DNA of 64,000 nt. Origin: Brachionus plicatilis (Eukaryota; Rotifera; Eurotatoria; Ploima; Brachionidae). Location: NCBI GenBank assembly GCA_010279815.1, contig QEOQ01000522.1, positions 389,673 to 453,672 on the forward strand. The letters run 5' to 3'. Both the position numbers and the translations under genes were made by a program. The notes under the pieces were generated by a model that ran no database searches, was not told the origin of the DNA, and was given only the letters and a program-made list of their open reading frames with translations. This document shows positions 44,335-55,254 of this stretch, piece after piece (positions within the stretch are counted from its first letter, which is position 1; each line of letters opens with the position of its first letter).

Positions 44335-44700
44335 TTTTTTTCTTATCCATATCTTCCCTCTTTCCTCTCTCTTCTTTGAGCCGAAAAAAAAAATGTAAGT
44401 TGTATGGGGCCTCGCTTCGGAACAACCTTGAGAGATCATCTCCCTACAATTATCTATCTATGTTTTATTATTTTTATTATTATTATTTCCATTATTTCCT
44501 ATCTTTTTCTTCTTTATTTATTGTATTTTTCTTTTGACTAGAAGTGGCCAAAAACTTAATTAAATAAAATATTTACGAAGATAATTTGGTAATTTTTACG
44601 AAAAAATACGGAAACTAACGTAAAAAAGTAAAAATTAAGGAGGTTTTACGTAAATTTATTATTGTACTATTGTGAAATTAGGAAATTTTTCTGAAAATTT
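44335..44700. mobile_element. LINE-tail-like scrap and TTTACG MITE scrap
   Basis: 44395-44455 (GGGGCCTCGCTTCGGAACAA) is a GC-richer segment followed by (TTATTA)n, like a LINE 3' end. 44570-44700 has TTTACGAAGATAATTTGGTA and TTTACGTAAATT steps of the mariner-like MITEs. Confidence 0.35.
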
Positions 44701-45600
44701 CGAAAATTTACAAGCTTTGAACTATCCACTGCTGCAAATTATTTGAGACAATTGACAAGAGAGTTCTAAAGTCAGGTATTCTTGAGCTTTCAACAAAGAC
44801 ATCAACGTATTCTTTCGAAAGGCTTGTTATCAAAGCGTTTTTGTGACCGAAGTATTTTTTAAGTATCTAATAAAAAGTTTTTCTAGCCTTAATTTTATTG
44901 GATCTAATTTAGTTTCTTCAAGGAAGTTAAAAAAAATTTCCGACGGGGTGTCAAAGGGGAGATGGTAAATAGACTTGATAGAGATATTTTGAAGTACTTG
45001 TAACCTCTGGAAATTTGTTTTTGAGACTAGTTTTATAGTAAAAAAAACTATAATCTATAATTGAACCTATGAGAGCATTATAAACCCCTACTAAAGTTTT
45101 ATCATTGAGTTTCCATGATTTATGGGACAGAATTTTGATAATATTTAGTCTATCTTGACACCTAGACCGGATAAACTCGACTTGAGAGTTAAAACATAAG
45201 CTTTCATCAAATTGTATACCTAAAAAAATTGGAGAATCACAGTATGGACTTTTCTTGCCAAGAAGATTAAGAACTAGATCCTGATTTTTTGAAGAATTTC
45301 CAGATAAAAATTAAGTAACAGCACTTATCGGGAGCCATTTTTAGTCTCCATTTGTACAGCCAAGTTACGACTTTTTTCAAGTAGCTATTTATAACTTTGG
45401 AAATGTTACCATATTTCTTAAATATGAAGAAAGTGACTAAATCATCTGCAAATAATAAAGAGTAAGAATTGTTTTTATTGTCCTGTTTAGGTACGTCATT
45501 TATAAAAATTGAAAATAAAAGAGGGCTAATAACGGCACCCTGGGGGACGCCAGTTGCTATTTCTCCACAAGTTCGAAGACGGTGATCAATTTAACCAAAA
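44700..45600 (-). pseudogene. LINE reverse transcriptase fragment
   Basis: The minus strand reads EIATGVPQGAVISPLLFSIF, then INDVPKQDNK, the catalytic FADDLVTFFIF, and WLYKWRLKMAPDKC. After a frameshift near 45320 comes GKKSPYCDSPIFLGIQFDES and the thumb region (RCQDRLNIIKILSHKSWKL, VGVYNALIGSIIDYSFFYY). The RT palm and thumb are nearly complete with one or two shifts. FADDLV.FFIF matches the copy at 59.5 kb, so same family. Confidence 0.8.
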
Positions 45601-45604
45601 AATC

Positions 45605-46010
45605 TATATATATATCAAATTTTCTATATTTTTTTATGTCTATATTATGTCCCAATTAAACAGATTGATTTGAAAGCCACAAGTCTTTGGTCAGGTCTAA
45701 GTGCGGCCTTTAAATTTTTTTAGCCTAAATTTTGTGAATTTTAAGCAATTAAGCAGTAAAAGAGTAATTTTAAAATATTATCAAATATTATGAAAATTGG
45801 TGTTCACATTGATAATTCTTATCCTCAGATCCTCTGTTCAAATATTTGAATTCCACTTTAAATAATATGAATGAAGCAACAACACAAACAAAAATCTAAA
45901 TAAAAATAAAAATTTAAAGAATTAATTTTAAATTTATTTATTATTAATAAGAAAAAAAAAAGCAACAATATAATTTGAAAATTCAATCACATCTAAAAAC
46001 ATCAGAATGG
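45605..46010. other. AT-rich spacer, 3' of nanos
   Basis: Contains TTTATT (AATAAA on the minus strand) near 45938 as a possible polyadenylation signal for nanos. Otherwise nothing. Confidence 0.4.
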
Positions 46011-46014
46011 CACT

Positions 46015-46674
46015 TCAAGGCGATTTTGTAATATTCTTCAACATTTCATGTCTCAATCTTTTTTGAAGTACGGGACAATACTTCTTTGTGTGCGTTCTTT
46101 CTCCCGAGGCTCCACACTCGGGACACGAGTAATTTTTTAAAATGGGACAAACAACATTGCCATTCGAGTCCTTGAGAGCATGTGACGTGTATATTTGCTC
46201 CGACTCTCCATTTGTCTTACAAAAAGTGCATATCTTAATTCTGCCACCCATAGCTCGGTGCATCGCTGCCTGCCGAATTGTTTCGGACATATCAATCAAC
46301 TCGCTGCGCTTGGGCATACTTCGAGGACTCAATGGAAGGTTCTCTTGTTGACAGCTGATTGGTCCTGGGCTAGAAATTGCGTATTTGCTGATGCCTGTGC
46401 GTACCGGACTCATTACTTTAGAAAAAAAATAAATTAAATTTTAAAATAATATTTAAAATAATAAACAATAAAATAAAATACCTGAATTTTGAAATGATTT
46501 GAATATAGGTCTGGACGGTGAAGCGCTTGAGGTCTGGGAGTATTGGAAAGATGCGGATAGAGGGGGGTTGAATGGAGAGAATGAGGGACTTGAAAAAGGA
46601 GACCATGGATGGCGGGTGGACCCGTTGTTCAAATTTGATGTGTCAATGGTCAGCGGAGAAAATTGATAGCTCAT
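46015..46674 (-). CDS. nanos: Nanos RNA-binding protein
   Basis: Two exons, 46674-46482 and 46415-46015, join in phase 1 over a 66-bp intron, giving 197 aa. Residues about 127-180 carry both CCHC zinc fingers of the Nanos family: CTFCKTNGESEQIYTSH, LKDSNGNVVCPIL, then YSCPECGASGERTHTKKYCP. Nanos works with Pumilio to repress maternal mRNAs and protects germline fate in the cytoplasm. The N-terminal half is a Ser/Pro-rich low-complexity region (SPFSSPSFSPFNPPLSASFQ) as is usual, with no long conserved domain. Start: the first in-frame ATG (46674); an out-of-frame ATG at 46705 probably lies before the transcription start. A TATA box is 44 bp upstream. Confidence 0.95.
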
Positions 46675-46717
46675 GGTTGATGAATTGTGTTGACTCAAAT
46701 GACATATTTGGATGAAT

Positions 46718-46724
46718 TTTTATA
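46718..46724 (-). promoter_or_regulatory. TATA box of nanos
   Basis: TATAAAA on the minus strand (context GGGTATAAAAATTC), about 45 bp before the start codon; transcription would begin near 46690. Confidence 0.5.
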
Positions 46725-46739
46725 CCCATGATAAGCGTT

Positions 46740-47580
46740 TGGGATAGATAATTGATTGGTTAATTTTGAGCCTGAGTGCTAAATTACATCTGGAATTAGA
46801 TTGATTATTGTTTCATGTATGCAATCCTAATCTATAAGGACAAATAATCGTCGATAATTGAGATCTGGTTTTTGAATTTTTGCAACGGTTTATTCAAAAG
46901 GGATTGTTGATCCAATAAGCTTTCTTTTACTTGTAATTTTCCCAAGATCAATTTTGAACAGAATATTTTCTTTTTTCCTCTGCGTCAGTACTCATCTAAT
47001 CTTTTCTCTCACACTTACATTTTTTTTTTTAAATTTTTATTAATTTTACTTATTTTTTTGTTACTAATTTCTGTTAGTCATTACGCAATTTAATTATTTA
47101 GATCAGGTTATCTTTACCCTTTTTCTCTTTACTATTTAACTTTTTTTGCCTTTAATTATCTATTTTTTTATAATTTCTTTCCTTTGATTTTTATTATTTT
47201 CTTTGTCTTGACTCAATTTAATCTATCGAGGTAAAGACAATGAGAAAAGAAAAAAGTTAAAATTCTTTCTGTGTTTTTTGTACTTAGCCTAAATTAAAAT
47301 TTATTTGCCTGCTAATTATTCGGCATCTTGAAGTTGATGATTTCAAAACATCATTTCAATTCAAAAAGTTTGTCTTTAGATATTAAACTAAATCTTTGCT
47401 TTCTGAGTTTTAATGTAACATGATTTACATGCAATGTAGATTTAGAAAATAAGAAAAAAATGAAAAAACATTTTTTCAATCCAATAATAAAATCGATTTT
47501 CAATTTAGTTAACTGATTTTTGGTAAAGTTTTATTTTCATTTTATTAATAATTTAGAATTTTTTTATTTTTTTTTCTAAA
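46740..47580. other. nanos upstream region
   Basis: AT-rich with pyrimidine runs. No gene or transposon end recognised; regulatory sites for nanos may be here. Confidence 0.4.
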
Positions 47581-47854
47581 AATTTAGGGGTCTTGCCTGT
47601 TATGTGACCAGTTGGTCACATATTATGTGACCAGTGACTTTATGTCGATTTGGTGACTAGGTATTTTTTCTGACTGGTTACATATTCACTGGTCACCTAA
47701 TATGTGACCAGGCAATATTATTATTAAAATAAAGAATTTTTTTAAAAAAATTTTATTATTTAAGTGACCAGTCATTAAATTTATATGACCAGTTTTTTTA
47801 TTTACGTGACCAATTTATATATTATTTTAAAATTATAAAAATTCAATAAAAAAT

Positions 47855-48240
47855 TTATTTATGCATATATGCGATAAGTTGCTTTACACCACACTCATTT
47901 TTCATTAATTTCCCGCACTTCGGGCAAGTTATTGGGTTTTTAAGTTTGCTAAGAACTTTTTTTACAGCAAGGTAAATTGCACTAGAAAATATTTTTTTTG
48001 TTGGATTTAAACTAAGCTTGCAAATGGCCACAAAAACCTCTTCAAAATCTGATTCACAATTTTCTTCATGATCTGAATCGGTGCCATTTGCCAAAAAATC
48101 ACTCTCTCTTATTGTAATTGTTTCCATATGTGGATAACTTTGAAAAGTATCTTTTGAGGTTTTTTCTTTGGCACAATGGCTCTCATCGATTTCCACAATT
48201 TTGCCTTTACCGCCTAATTTTAGATTTTTTTTGTCAATGT
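47855..48240 (-). pseudogene. Merlin-like transposase remnant with C-terminal zinc finger
   Basis: The minus-strand frame begins (no ATG) with LKLGGKGKIVEIDESHCAKEK. From memory this is the IS1595/ISXO2-type DDE start (GG.GKIVEIDE, with the first catalytic Asp). It then passes into an acidic linker (TDSDHEENCESDFEEVF) and ends in ITCPKCGKLMKNECGVK, then HK and stop. The rest of the catalytic domain is deleted. The first ATG in the open frame is at 48196 (113 aa). The zinc-finger tail is shared with the nested element of another family. Confidence 0.6.
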
Positions 48241-48484
48241 CAACCGTACCGTATATTTACAATTAAATTTTATTTAACTTAAAAGAAATCTATGTGACCA
48301 ATTACAAAATTTTCGTGACCAAATGTTTTTTAGGTGACCAGGTTAAAATTATTTATAAACATTTTTACCAATTAAATAATTTTGCCTGATCACATATTAG
48401 GTGACCAGAGAATATGTGACCAGTCAGAAAAAGACCTGGTCACCAAATCGACATAAAGTCACTGGTCACATAATATGTGACCAA

Positions 48485-49200
48485 CTAGTAACGGGTCAAG
48501 TCCAGAATGTGATCAGTGATCAATGATCACATATTTCGTGATCAAAAAAGCCTCTAATTTATGAAAAAATAAAAATAAATTTTTTTTGGTGATCTGGAAA
48601 TTTTTTAAAATATATTAAACTTTATTACCAATTTTCAAAAAAAAATTTTAGTCTCAATATTCAAATAAAATAAAACAAAATCTAAATTATCCTTATTCTT
48701 TGTGTTTTTTTGACTTATACAATTTAACGCCCTTTTCATTTTTCATAAATTCACCACAAATGCTACATTCTACCGGATTTGAATGTTTGCTTAATGATTT
48801 TTTTGCAGCTAATTTAGTTGCATCGGACGATTCTACTGGGGCCAAAGCCATTTCTTTGTAAAAAAAACTGCCTTTTCTTTTACGGTTTTTAAGTCTTCAT
48901 ATATATTTCAAAAATTATGGTTTATAATCGTGAGTTTTTAGTGTAGCAATTTTTTTTGTTTTTTTTTTTTCATTCAATATTAACATAATTTTAAAATTTT
49001 GAAATTTTTAGAATGAAAATAATTTTTGATTTCAACAAAAAAATTTTATGTGATCAAAAAAAATTTTGGTGATCAATTTTTGATCACTAAGAGTACACTT
49101 AATATTTTGGTGATCAAAATGATCACATTCTGGACATGATACCTATGATCACATTTTTTGGTGAAAACTTGATCACATTCTGAACATGACCTCTAGTAAC
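48485..49200. mobile_element. nested Merlin-like element with perfect 8-bp TSD
   Basis: CTAGTAAC lies on both sides (48485-48492, 49193-49200). The element (48493-49192, 700 bp) has ends GGGTCAAGTCCAGAATGTGA and AGGTCATGTTCAGAATGTGA (in complement) and many GATCACATTCTG / TGTGATCA subterminal repeats. It is inserted in the right terminus of the outer element. Confidence 0.85.
48690..48890 (-). pseudogene. zinc-finger tail ORF in nested Merlin-like element
   Basis: Minus frame: DLKNRKRKGSFFYKEMALAP, VESSDATKLAAKKSLSKHSN, then PVECSICGEFMKNEKGVKLY and KSKKHKE followed by stop. The finger C-x2-C-G-x2-MKNE-x-GVK...H matches that of the outer element. No transposase core remains. A degraded homologue is in the truncated copy at 21.5-21.7 kb. 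Confidence 0.6.
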
Positions 49201-49219
49201 ATAACAGACAATACCCAAA

Positions 49220-49720
49220 TATAATTGTGAATGCTAACTCAAATACTTTTGAAATAAAAAATCTCAAATAAACTCTACAAAAAATCAGTTAATACATTTA
49301 AATATTAAAATCGATTATCAATCGACTGAGAGAATGTTTTTTCAATTTTTTTTTATTTTCTAAATCTACATTGCATTTAAAGCATAATACATTACAATTA
49401 TTTAAATTAAATCAAAGATTTAGTTTAATGTCTTAGGATAAACTTTTTGAATTGATCATCAACTTCAAGATGTCACTTATTCTCTAGTTATAAATATATT
49501 AATTATTGAGAAATTTAGATTGTACATCACAAATTTTTAATAAAATACCCCGAATTATTAAATTTGAACCCCAATTTTATTAAGAAAACTACAAAAAAAA
49601 ATACTCAAAAAATTATAAAAACCCTATTTTTTATTATTTTTATTAATAATTTCAAAAAACACCACTTTGGCGATGAAATTAAGAACAAAAAAAAGGAATT
49701 TTTAATAGATGACCACAAAT
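49220..49720. other. AT-rich spacer
   Basis: Nothing recognised. Confidence 0.5.
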
Positions 49721-50142
49721 TAATTACTGGGGTGAAGTTTTGACATGAGTTAATTAAAAAATAACTCGTTTTATTTAATTCATTTTTTTTTAAACTCATT
49801 TTTTCTAACTCAGTTTTTTGGTTTCAAAAAAAAAAGGTGACTTTCACATTGGTGTTTTTTTACAATTTGTCAAATTTAAATCTTTTAATTGTGCATGAGT
49901 CTATGAGGCTCAGAAGTTTAAATAAATAAAAATAGTAAATTGGTGTTTTTAAAAGAAGAAGAATTGTTCAATTAAAGTTTTTATTAAAAAGAAAAGGATT
50001 TAAGCAAAATTTACAAAAAAAAAGTTAATTTATTAATTAAATATTTTTTTTTCCACGAATGTGATATTTATCTTTGTTTTATGAATCTACCACCTTTTTT
50101 TCCAATATCTTGGATAAGTTAATATTTAAAATAGGAATAATA

Positions 50143-50651
50143 CAGTGGTGATTTGATTACAGTATTTTACGAAAAATTACGTAAAATACAGTAAATTAAC
50201 CAAATTTTACCACATTTTACGTAAATTAATGTAAAATCCGAAAAGTGAAAAAGAAGTATTTTACGAAAAATGAAGTAAATTTTCATGATTTTGAGATAAT
50301 TTTGGTAAAATTAAAAACGGCCAATTCAAAATTCAAAATTTTTTGGAAAAATGTCTTTTTTTTTCCGAAAATCGAAAATTTAAGACAGTTTTTTTATTCA
50401 TAAATTGGTCAAAAAAATAGTTATTTTTAAATTGTTGTAAAAAAAATTTTCTTAAATTTTCGATTTTCGGAAAAAAAAAAGACATTTTTTCAAAAAATTT
50501 TGAATTTTGAATTGGCCGTTTTTAATTTTACCAAATTTTACCAAAATTTCCAAAATCATGAAAATTTACTTAATTTTTCGTAAAATACTTCTTTTTCACT
50601 TTTCGGAATTTACGTTAATTTACGTAAAATACTGTTATGAAATCACCACTG
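50143..50651. mobile_element. mariner-like palindromic element
   Basis: A 509-bp near-perfect hairpin with ends CAGTGGTGATTTGATTACAG and complement, TA on both sides (50141-50142, 50652-50653). Arms are about 240 bp, made of TTTACGTAAAATAC steps, loop near 50400. No gene. Confidence 0.85.
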
Positions 50652-51484
50652 TAAAATTATTAGTAAAATTAACTTATTATTTTTTTTTTAATTTTATTTC
50701 TCTTATTTTAATAACACTGAAGGGGCAAAATCCTAAAGGTTTTGACATAAAAAAAATGAAAAAAAAAGAATTAATTTTTAGCAGTGTATAATTTTATCAG
50801 CAATGGGTTTTTTTTTTATTTGTTTTCTGTACCGAGCTAAAGCTCCTTCAGAATAAGTTTAAAAAAAAATAAAAAAAAAATTAAAGTTAATAAAATTAGA
50901 TAAAAAAAAAGAATCGAAATAAAGTAAATAAGCTAAAAAAAATGAAAGTTGAAAAGACATAAATTGGAATAGATTGTTACATGTTTCAATGGGTTTAAGG
51001 TTTAAATGTATTTTTAAGTTATTTATTTAAGTTTGGGTTTCATTTAGAGTCTTTTGTCGCAATTATAGAAGTTTTAAAGAAAATCAGACATTTTTAAATT
51101 AATTATTTAATTAACACTTTTTATTTTGGATATGTTTTTCGTTAGTAGCTAATTTATTTTTAAAGTAGCTAAATAAAAATATTTTTTAGTAGATAATTAT
51201 TATAGTAGCTAAAATATTTTTTTAGTAGATAAATAAATTTACTAATAGATAATTAAATTAATAGATAATTCGTAAAGTAGCTAAAAAAAAAATTAACACC
51301 TCATAACATATTGACATTTTTTTTTGAGTTCTTAATTATTCTTTGATGTAATTGACATATGAATTTTTACAAATTGGCACCTCTTAAAGAAATCCAACTA
51401 ATTAATGACCAGTTTTAGAATAAAAACTCAGTCTTTTTCAAACTTTTTCAAACTTTTATACAACATATCATAAAAAATTACATT

Positions 51485-51854
51485 ATGTCGGAAGAAACAT
51501 CTAGCTCAACTTCTATCTTAGCTTTACATCAAGCTCAGTCAAATATTGATGACACAGATAACGATGCAAGTTTGATTGAAGAAGCAGTTATTCATAAAAA
51601 AGGCAAATCGAGCACTTCAAAGAAATTCAATTGGTCCTTTAAATACTGCTTTAGCCAATAATGAGAATAATCACAATGATCAGCCAATTGTAGAACAACA
51701 AGACACTATTTTGGGTGAAATAGATTTATTAAATGTTTTACAAGCAAATGTTGCAAATCAACCAGTCAAACGTAAAAGAGGTCGTCCTCCAAAAGCTAGT
51801 CAAAAAGAAGTCAATATTGGTGTTTCTAAAAGAAATAAATTGAGTAATGATTAA
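51485..51854 (+). CDS. small AT-hook protein with one frameshift
   Basis: ATG at 51485 (MSEETSSSTSILALHQAQSN, acidic then IEEAVIHKKGK) runs into a shift in an A6 run near 51600. The other frame then carries RALQRNSIGPLNTALANNEN, QQDTILGEIDLLNVLQANVA and ends KRKRGRPPKASQKE... with stop at 51854, total about 122 aa. KRGRPPK is an AT-hook, which binds the minor groove of A/T DNA. The shift may be an assembly error in a homopolymer or true decay. It sits inside an inverted-repeat element, so it may be the element's own DNA-binding protein; no transposase was seen. Confidence 0.5.
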
Positions 51855-51875
51855 ATAATTATTCTAATTATATTT

Positions 51876-52916
51876 TACCGTAATTCCGTGTTGGGGGACG
51901 CGTGCATTAATACCCAAAGTCATATGTGAAGTGCATGCACAGACATTAACCCCTTCCATGTTAAAAAAATACTATTAAAGGTTCGACGCACTACATGTGC
52001 AACTTTGGGTATTAACGCGTGATACTAATAAAAAAACCAAGTTTAAATGTCGAGTTAATAATCAAAAAATCTTTTTTAGAGCAACACTTTAATTTGAAAT
52101 TTTCTGAAATATTAAAAAAATAATTTTGCATATTTCAACTTTTAGTGCGACCATTCAAACAAAATTATGAAAATGTTTTTTAATATTAAAAATTATTTTT
52201 TTTATGCTTATCTAGTTATAGATGCAGCTTTTTTTTTAAAGATTTAAAAAATCATACGATATTTCATAGAATATAAATATAAAAATAATATGACAAAGTC
52301 TTGAATTAATTATAAGAGCGGCGTTTAAAGACAATATTAAAATAAAAAAAATACTATTTGAAAATCTTAATTTGATGATTTGTTTTTTGAGCCCTTTTTC
52401 CTACCAAGAGGCTTTCGAACACTCCCATCTTTGTTTAAAACTACAACTGGGGTAATATCAACTCTATTCAAGTTACTTTGAAGAGGTCGACGCATAACTT
52501 CCTCATTCTGGTTTGAAATTATCTATGAAATATCGTATGATTTTTTAAATCTTTAAAAAAAAAGCTGCATCTATAACTAGATAAGCATAAAAAAAATAAT
52601 TTTTAATATTAAAAAACATTTTCATAATTTTGTTTGAATGGTCGCACTAAAAGTTGAAATATGCAAAATTATTTTTTTAATATTTCAGAAAATTTCAAAT
52701 TAAAGTGTTGCTCTAAAAAAGATTTTTTGATTATTAACTCGACATTTAAACTTGGTTTTTTTATTAGTATCACGCGTTAATACCCAAAGTTGCACATGTA
52801 GTGCGTCGAACCTTTAATAGTATTTTTTTAACATGGAAGGGGTTAATGTCTGTGCATGCACTTCACATATGACTTTGGGTATTAATGCACGCGTCCCCCA
52901 ACACGGAATTACGGTA
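51876..52916. mobile_element. 1-kb palindromic element with coding loop
   Basis: Arms of about 400 bp (51876-52280 and 52510-52916) are nearly identical inverted copies, ends CCGTAATTCCGTGTTGGGGG and complement, TA-flanked. The less AT-rich terminal part includes CATGCACAGACATTAACCCC. The loop (52281-52510) is unique. Confidence 0.85.
52375..52525 (-). pseudogene. basic AT-hook-like tail in palindrome loop
   Basis: Minus frame: NEEVMRRPLQSNLNRVDITP, VVVLNKDGSV, then RKPLGRKKGSKNKSSN and stop. It resembles the C-terminus of the AT-hook ORF 500 bp away in size, charge and stop position, though the sequence is not the same. No start codon. Confidence 0.35.
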
Positions 52917-53209
52917 TTGGTCATTTTTTGTATTTTTTTGTTGTCTTATTTTTTTATTTTTTTCTTTATAATTAGCTACTTAAATAAAATAATTATCTAC
53001 TTTTTATTTTTTTTTATCTATTTTTCTAAATAAAAATTAGCTACAAAAAAATAAAATTAGCTACTAACACAAAATATATCCTTTTTATTTTAAGGTTCAA
53101 ATTTTCTCTTTTCATAAAAACATTGTGGCAGAAAAAAATGAGTAAAAATGAGTTAACAAAATAACTAATTCATTTAATTAATTAATGTCAAAACTTCACC
53201 CCAGTAAAT

Positions 53210-54230
53210 TAATCAAAATGACAATAAAAAAAACATGATTAGACCCTATTTTTTTTATTTTTTTCCCCATTTATTCAGACAAGTCCTGTAAAGTCTTTTC
53301 TTCATTTGCGCCCAGCATTGATCACACGGTTTTATTTATTTGTCACTTATCTCTTAGCTCATTGACTCATTTTAGAACAAATTCTTCCTCATTTCAGACT
53401 CATCAGACTCGATGCCTCTCGGAACAGTGTTTGAAACTTAATTCAATCAATTAAATAGTGTCGAAGAAAAAAAAAATTAGGTACTTTGTTCTAAATTAGT
53501 TGTAATTATTAAATTATTATTCTTCATTAAAAAATAGTTTAAGGAAAACTCCGGCCAGTTGGAATGGTCGTTAAGATTTTGAAAAATTGAAAAAATTTTA
53601 TTTTGAAAAACAGAATCTAATAAATGTTCGAAAAAATTGTTTTAACTTTTTCTTTTTAACTTAAAATTTGTATGTTAAGTCACATGACAGATTTGTGTTG
53701 AATACAAGCAAAATAAGTCTAGACAAAAAAAAATTATTTAATTTATTTATTTATTTGAATTTAATTAACCTCCTTCAGGATAAGTAAAAATAAAAATTAC
53801 AAGAAGAGAGTACAAAAAAATAAAAAAATTATACATATATATAAAAATATAAAAAAATATTACAATTGTAAGAAAATGAGAGGAAACTAGTTTGTTTATT
53901 ATTTAGTGGATTTAATAAAAAGTGTCAAATTTTATTGATTATGCTTAAGTATTTAAAAAAGGTGGAATTCTATTTAATTTAGGGTTAATTAATTTTTTTA
54001 TGCAAAATTTAAATAATTGGGAAATTTTATTTAATAATTGGGGGAAAAGTTTAAAATTGGGTTATCTTTTTTTAAAATTTGGGGTATCGATTTCAATGGC
54101 CTAAATTAATTCTAATTAATTATGACAAAAATTAAATTTTATTATTATTATTAAAAATATTAAAATAAATAATTACGTAATAAATTAAATATTTATTTTA
54201 ATTTTAACTAAAAATTTACTAATCCTTAAC
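53210..54230. other. AT-rich spacer with one LINE-tail scrap
   Basis: CCTCCTTCAGGATAAG at 53769 is a worn LINE 3' tail. Otherwise nothing recognised. Confidence 0.45.
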
Positions 54231-54237
54231 AAGGACG

Positions 54238-54273
54238 AGTCCCTTAGCCAGAGTTCCGCCCTGGACTCCGTTT
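54238..54273. repeat. second copy of the GC-rich motif
   Basis: See 24408-24445; CCCTTAGCCAGAGTTCCGCC then CTGGACTCCGTTT. Confidence 0.55.
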
Positions 54274-54279
54274 AGTTTT

Positions 54280-55080
54280 TTTTAATTATTAAAATACTGA
54301 TAAAGTACATAAAGAATTTGGGGCAAATAAATTTAAATTTAGACAAAGTACAAAAAGTACAGAAAGCACAAGAAAGTATAGGGACAAAAAAAACAAAATT
54401 CTAAATAGGAAAAAAAAAAGGAAAATAGTTTTTTAATGGTTAATCTCATTGTTTATCGATGAGTTTATCTATTCAATTTTGTTGTGAAGTTGGTTTCAAT
54501 TCTATCATTTCAATTTTTGTTTTTTTATTATTTAACTTATTTATACTTTTAATTATTTTTTATTTAAATTTTTTTAATTTTGGTTTTAATTTTTGTTTTT
54601 ATTAAATTCAATTATTTAGTTTATCTATTCATTTTTTATTTTTTATTATTTATTTTTTTTCACTTTTAATTATTTTTTATTAATTTTTAATTTTAATTTT
54701 TGTTATTATTCAATTTAATTATTTATTTTTTCTATCTGCTTTTGCTTTTTTATTATTTCACTTTTTTTTTACTTTTTATTATTTTTTTTTAAGATTTTTT
54801 TCACCATTTTATAATTTTAATTTTTAACAACGGTAAATTAGACACGGTAAATTAGATTTCGGCCAAATAATTGTCATTTTTTGCTTTTTATTTTTAATTT
54901 TTTTTTGATTAAACAAAAAACTTTTTCAATTATTTATCACAAAATCTTTTAATTTGTTTCATTATTTGTTGTAAATTATGGTAATTTAATTGCAAAAATT
55001 GAATAGTTTTTGTTAGAAATGGTAAAAAATAGTAAAACTATTCACAATTTTAAATTTTAAATCATTAATTATCTAAAGAT
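54280..55080. other. T-rich low-complexity spacer
   Basis: Long runs of TTTTTATTATTT; nothing coding. Confidence 0.5.
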
Positions 55081-55084
55081 GCAT

Positions 55085-55250
55085 TCTAAATAATAATAAT
55101 AATATGTCCCTTTCGATCCTAGTTGATAATGGGGAGGCGTTCATCTATTTTTCCAGTACTTTTTGAGCAACGGCTCCAACCTGAGGTTCCTGCATCGAGT
55201 TGATCATCTACACCTCTATTATTACCTAGTCGAAACCGGTAAAATATTTT
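55085..55250 (-). mobile_element. LINE 3' tail scrap with (ATT)n
   Basis: A GC-richer segment (GGTTCCTGCATCGAGTTGAT region) next to (AAT)5 at 55092-55106; in complement it ends in (ATT)n as LINE tails do. No RT block remains. Confidence 0.4.
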
Positions 55251-55254
55251 AAAT

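Larger units (their letters stand above)
47588..49216. mobile_element. Merlin-like element carrying a second one inside its right end
   Basis: Inverted ends of about 115 bp start GGGTCTTGCCTGTTATG (right side GGGTATTGTCTGTTATG) and contain GTCACATATTATGTGACC palindromes and GACTTTATGTCGATTTGG. The flanks match 5 of 8 bases (AAATTTAG / AAATATAA), a worn 8-bp duplication. The right terminus is split by a perfect insertion (48493-49192). The coding part has an ISXO2/IS1016-like motif, the transposase type of the Merlin superfamily, which makes 8-bp duplications. Confidence 0.75.
51115..53095. mobile_element. element with TAGTAGCTAA subterminal repeats
   Basis: 51120-51300 has repeated GTAGCTAA / GTAGATAA steps, and 52970-53092 has the inverted TTAGCTAC / TTATCTAC steps. 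The outer ends (TTTTGGATATGTTTTTCGTT) pair with AACACAAAATATATCC in complement. It encloses the AT-hook ORF and a palindrome. Confidence 0.55.
49727..53204. mobile_element. large TA-flanked element holding nested palindromes
   Basis: Ends CTGGGGTGAAGTTTTGACAT (49727) and its complement (to 53204), each next to TA. Subterminal AACTCATTTTTT repeats are inverted on the two sides. It encloses 50143-50651, 51115-53095 and 51876-52916. It could be one element with later insertions. Confidence 0.55.

Noticed and set aside
46142..46437. Two plus-strand frames over nanos
   Set aside because: Antisense shadows of the zinc-finger exon.
50507..50791. 94-codon plus frame
   Set aside because: Arm of a palindrome; no protein features.
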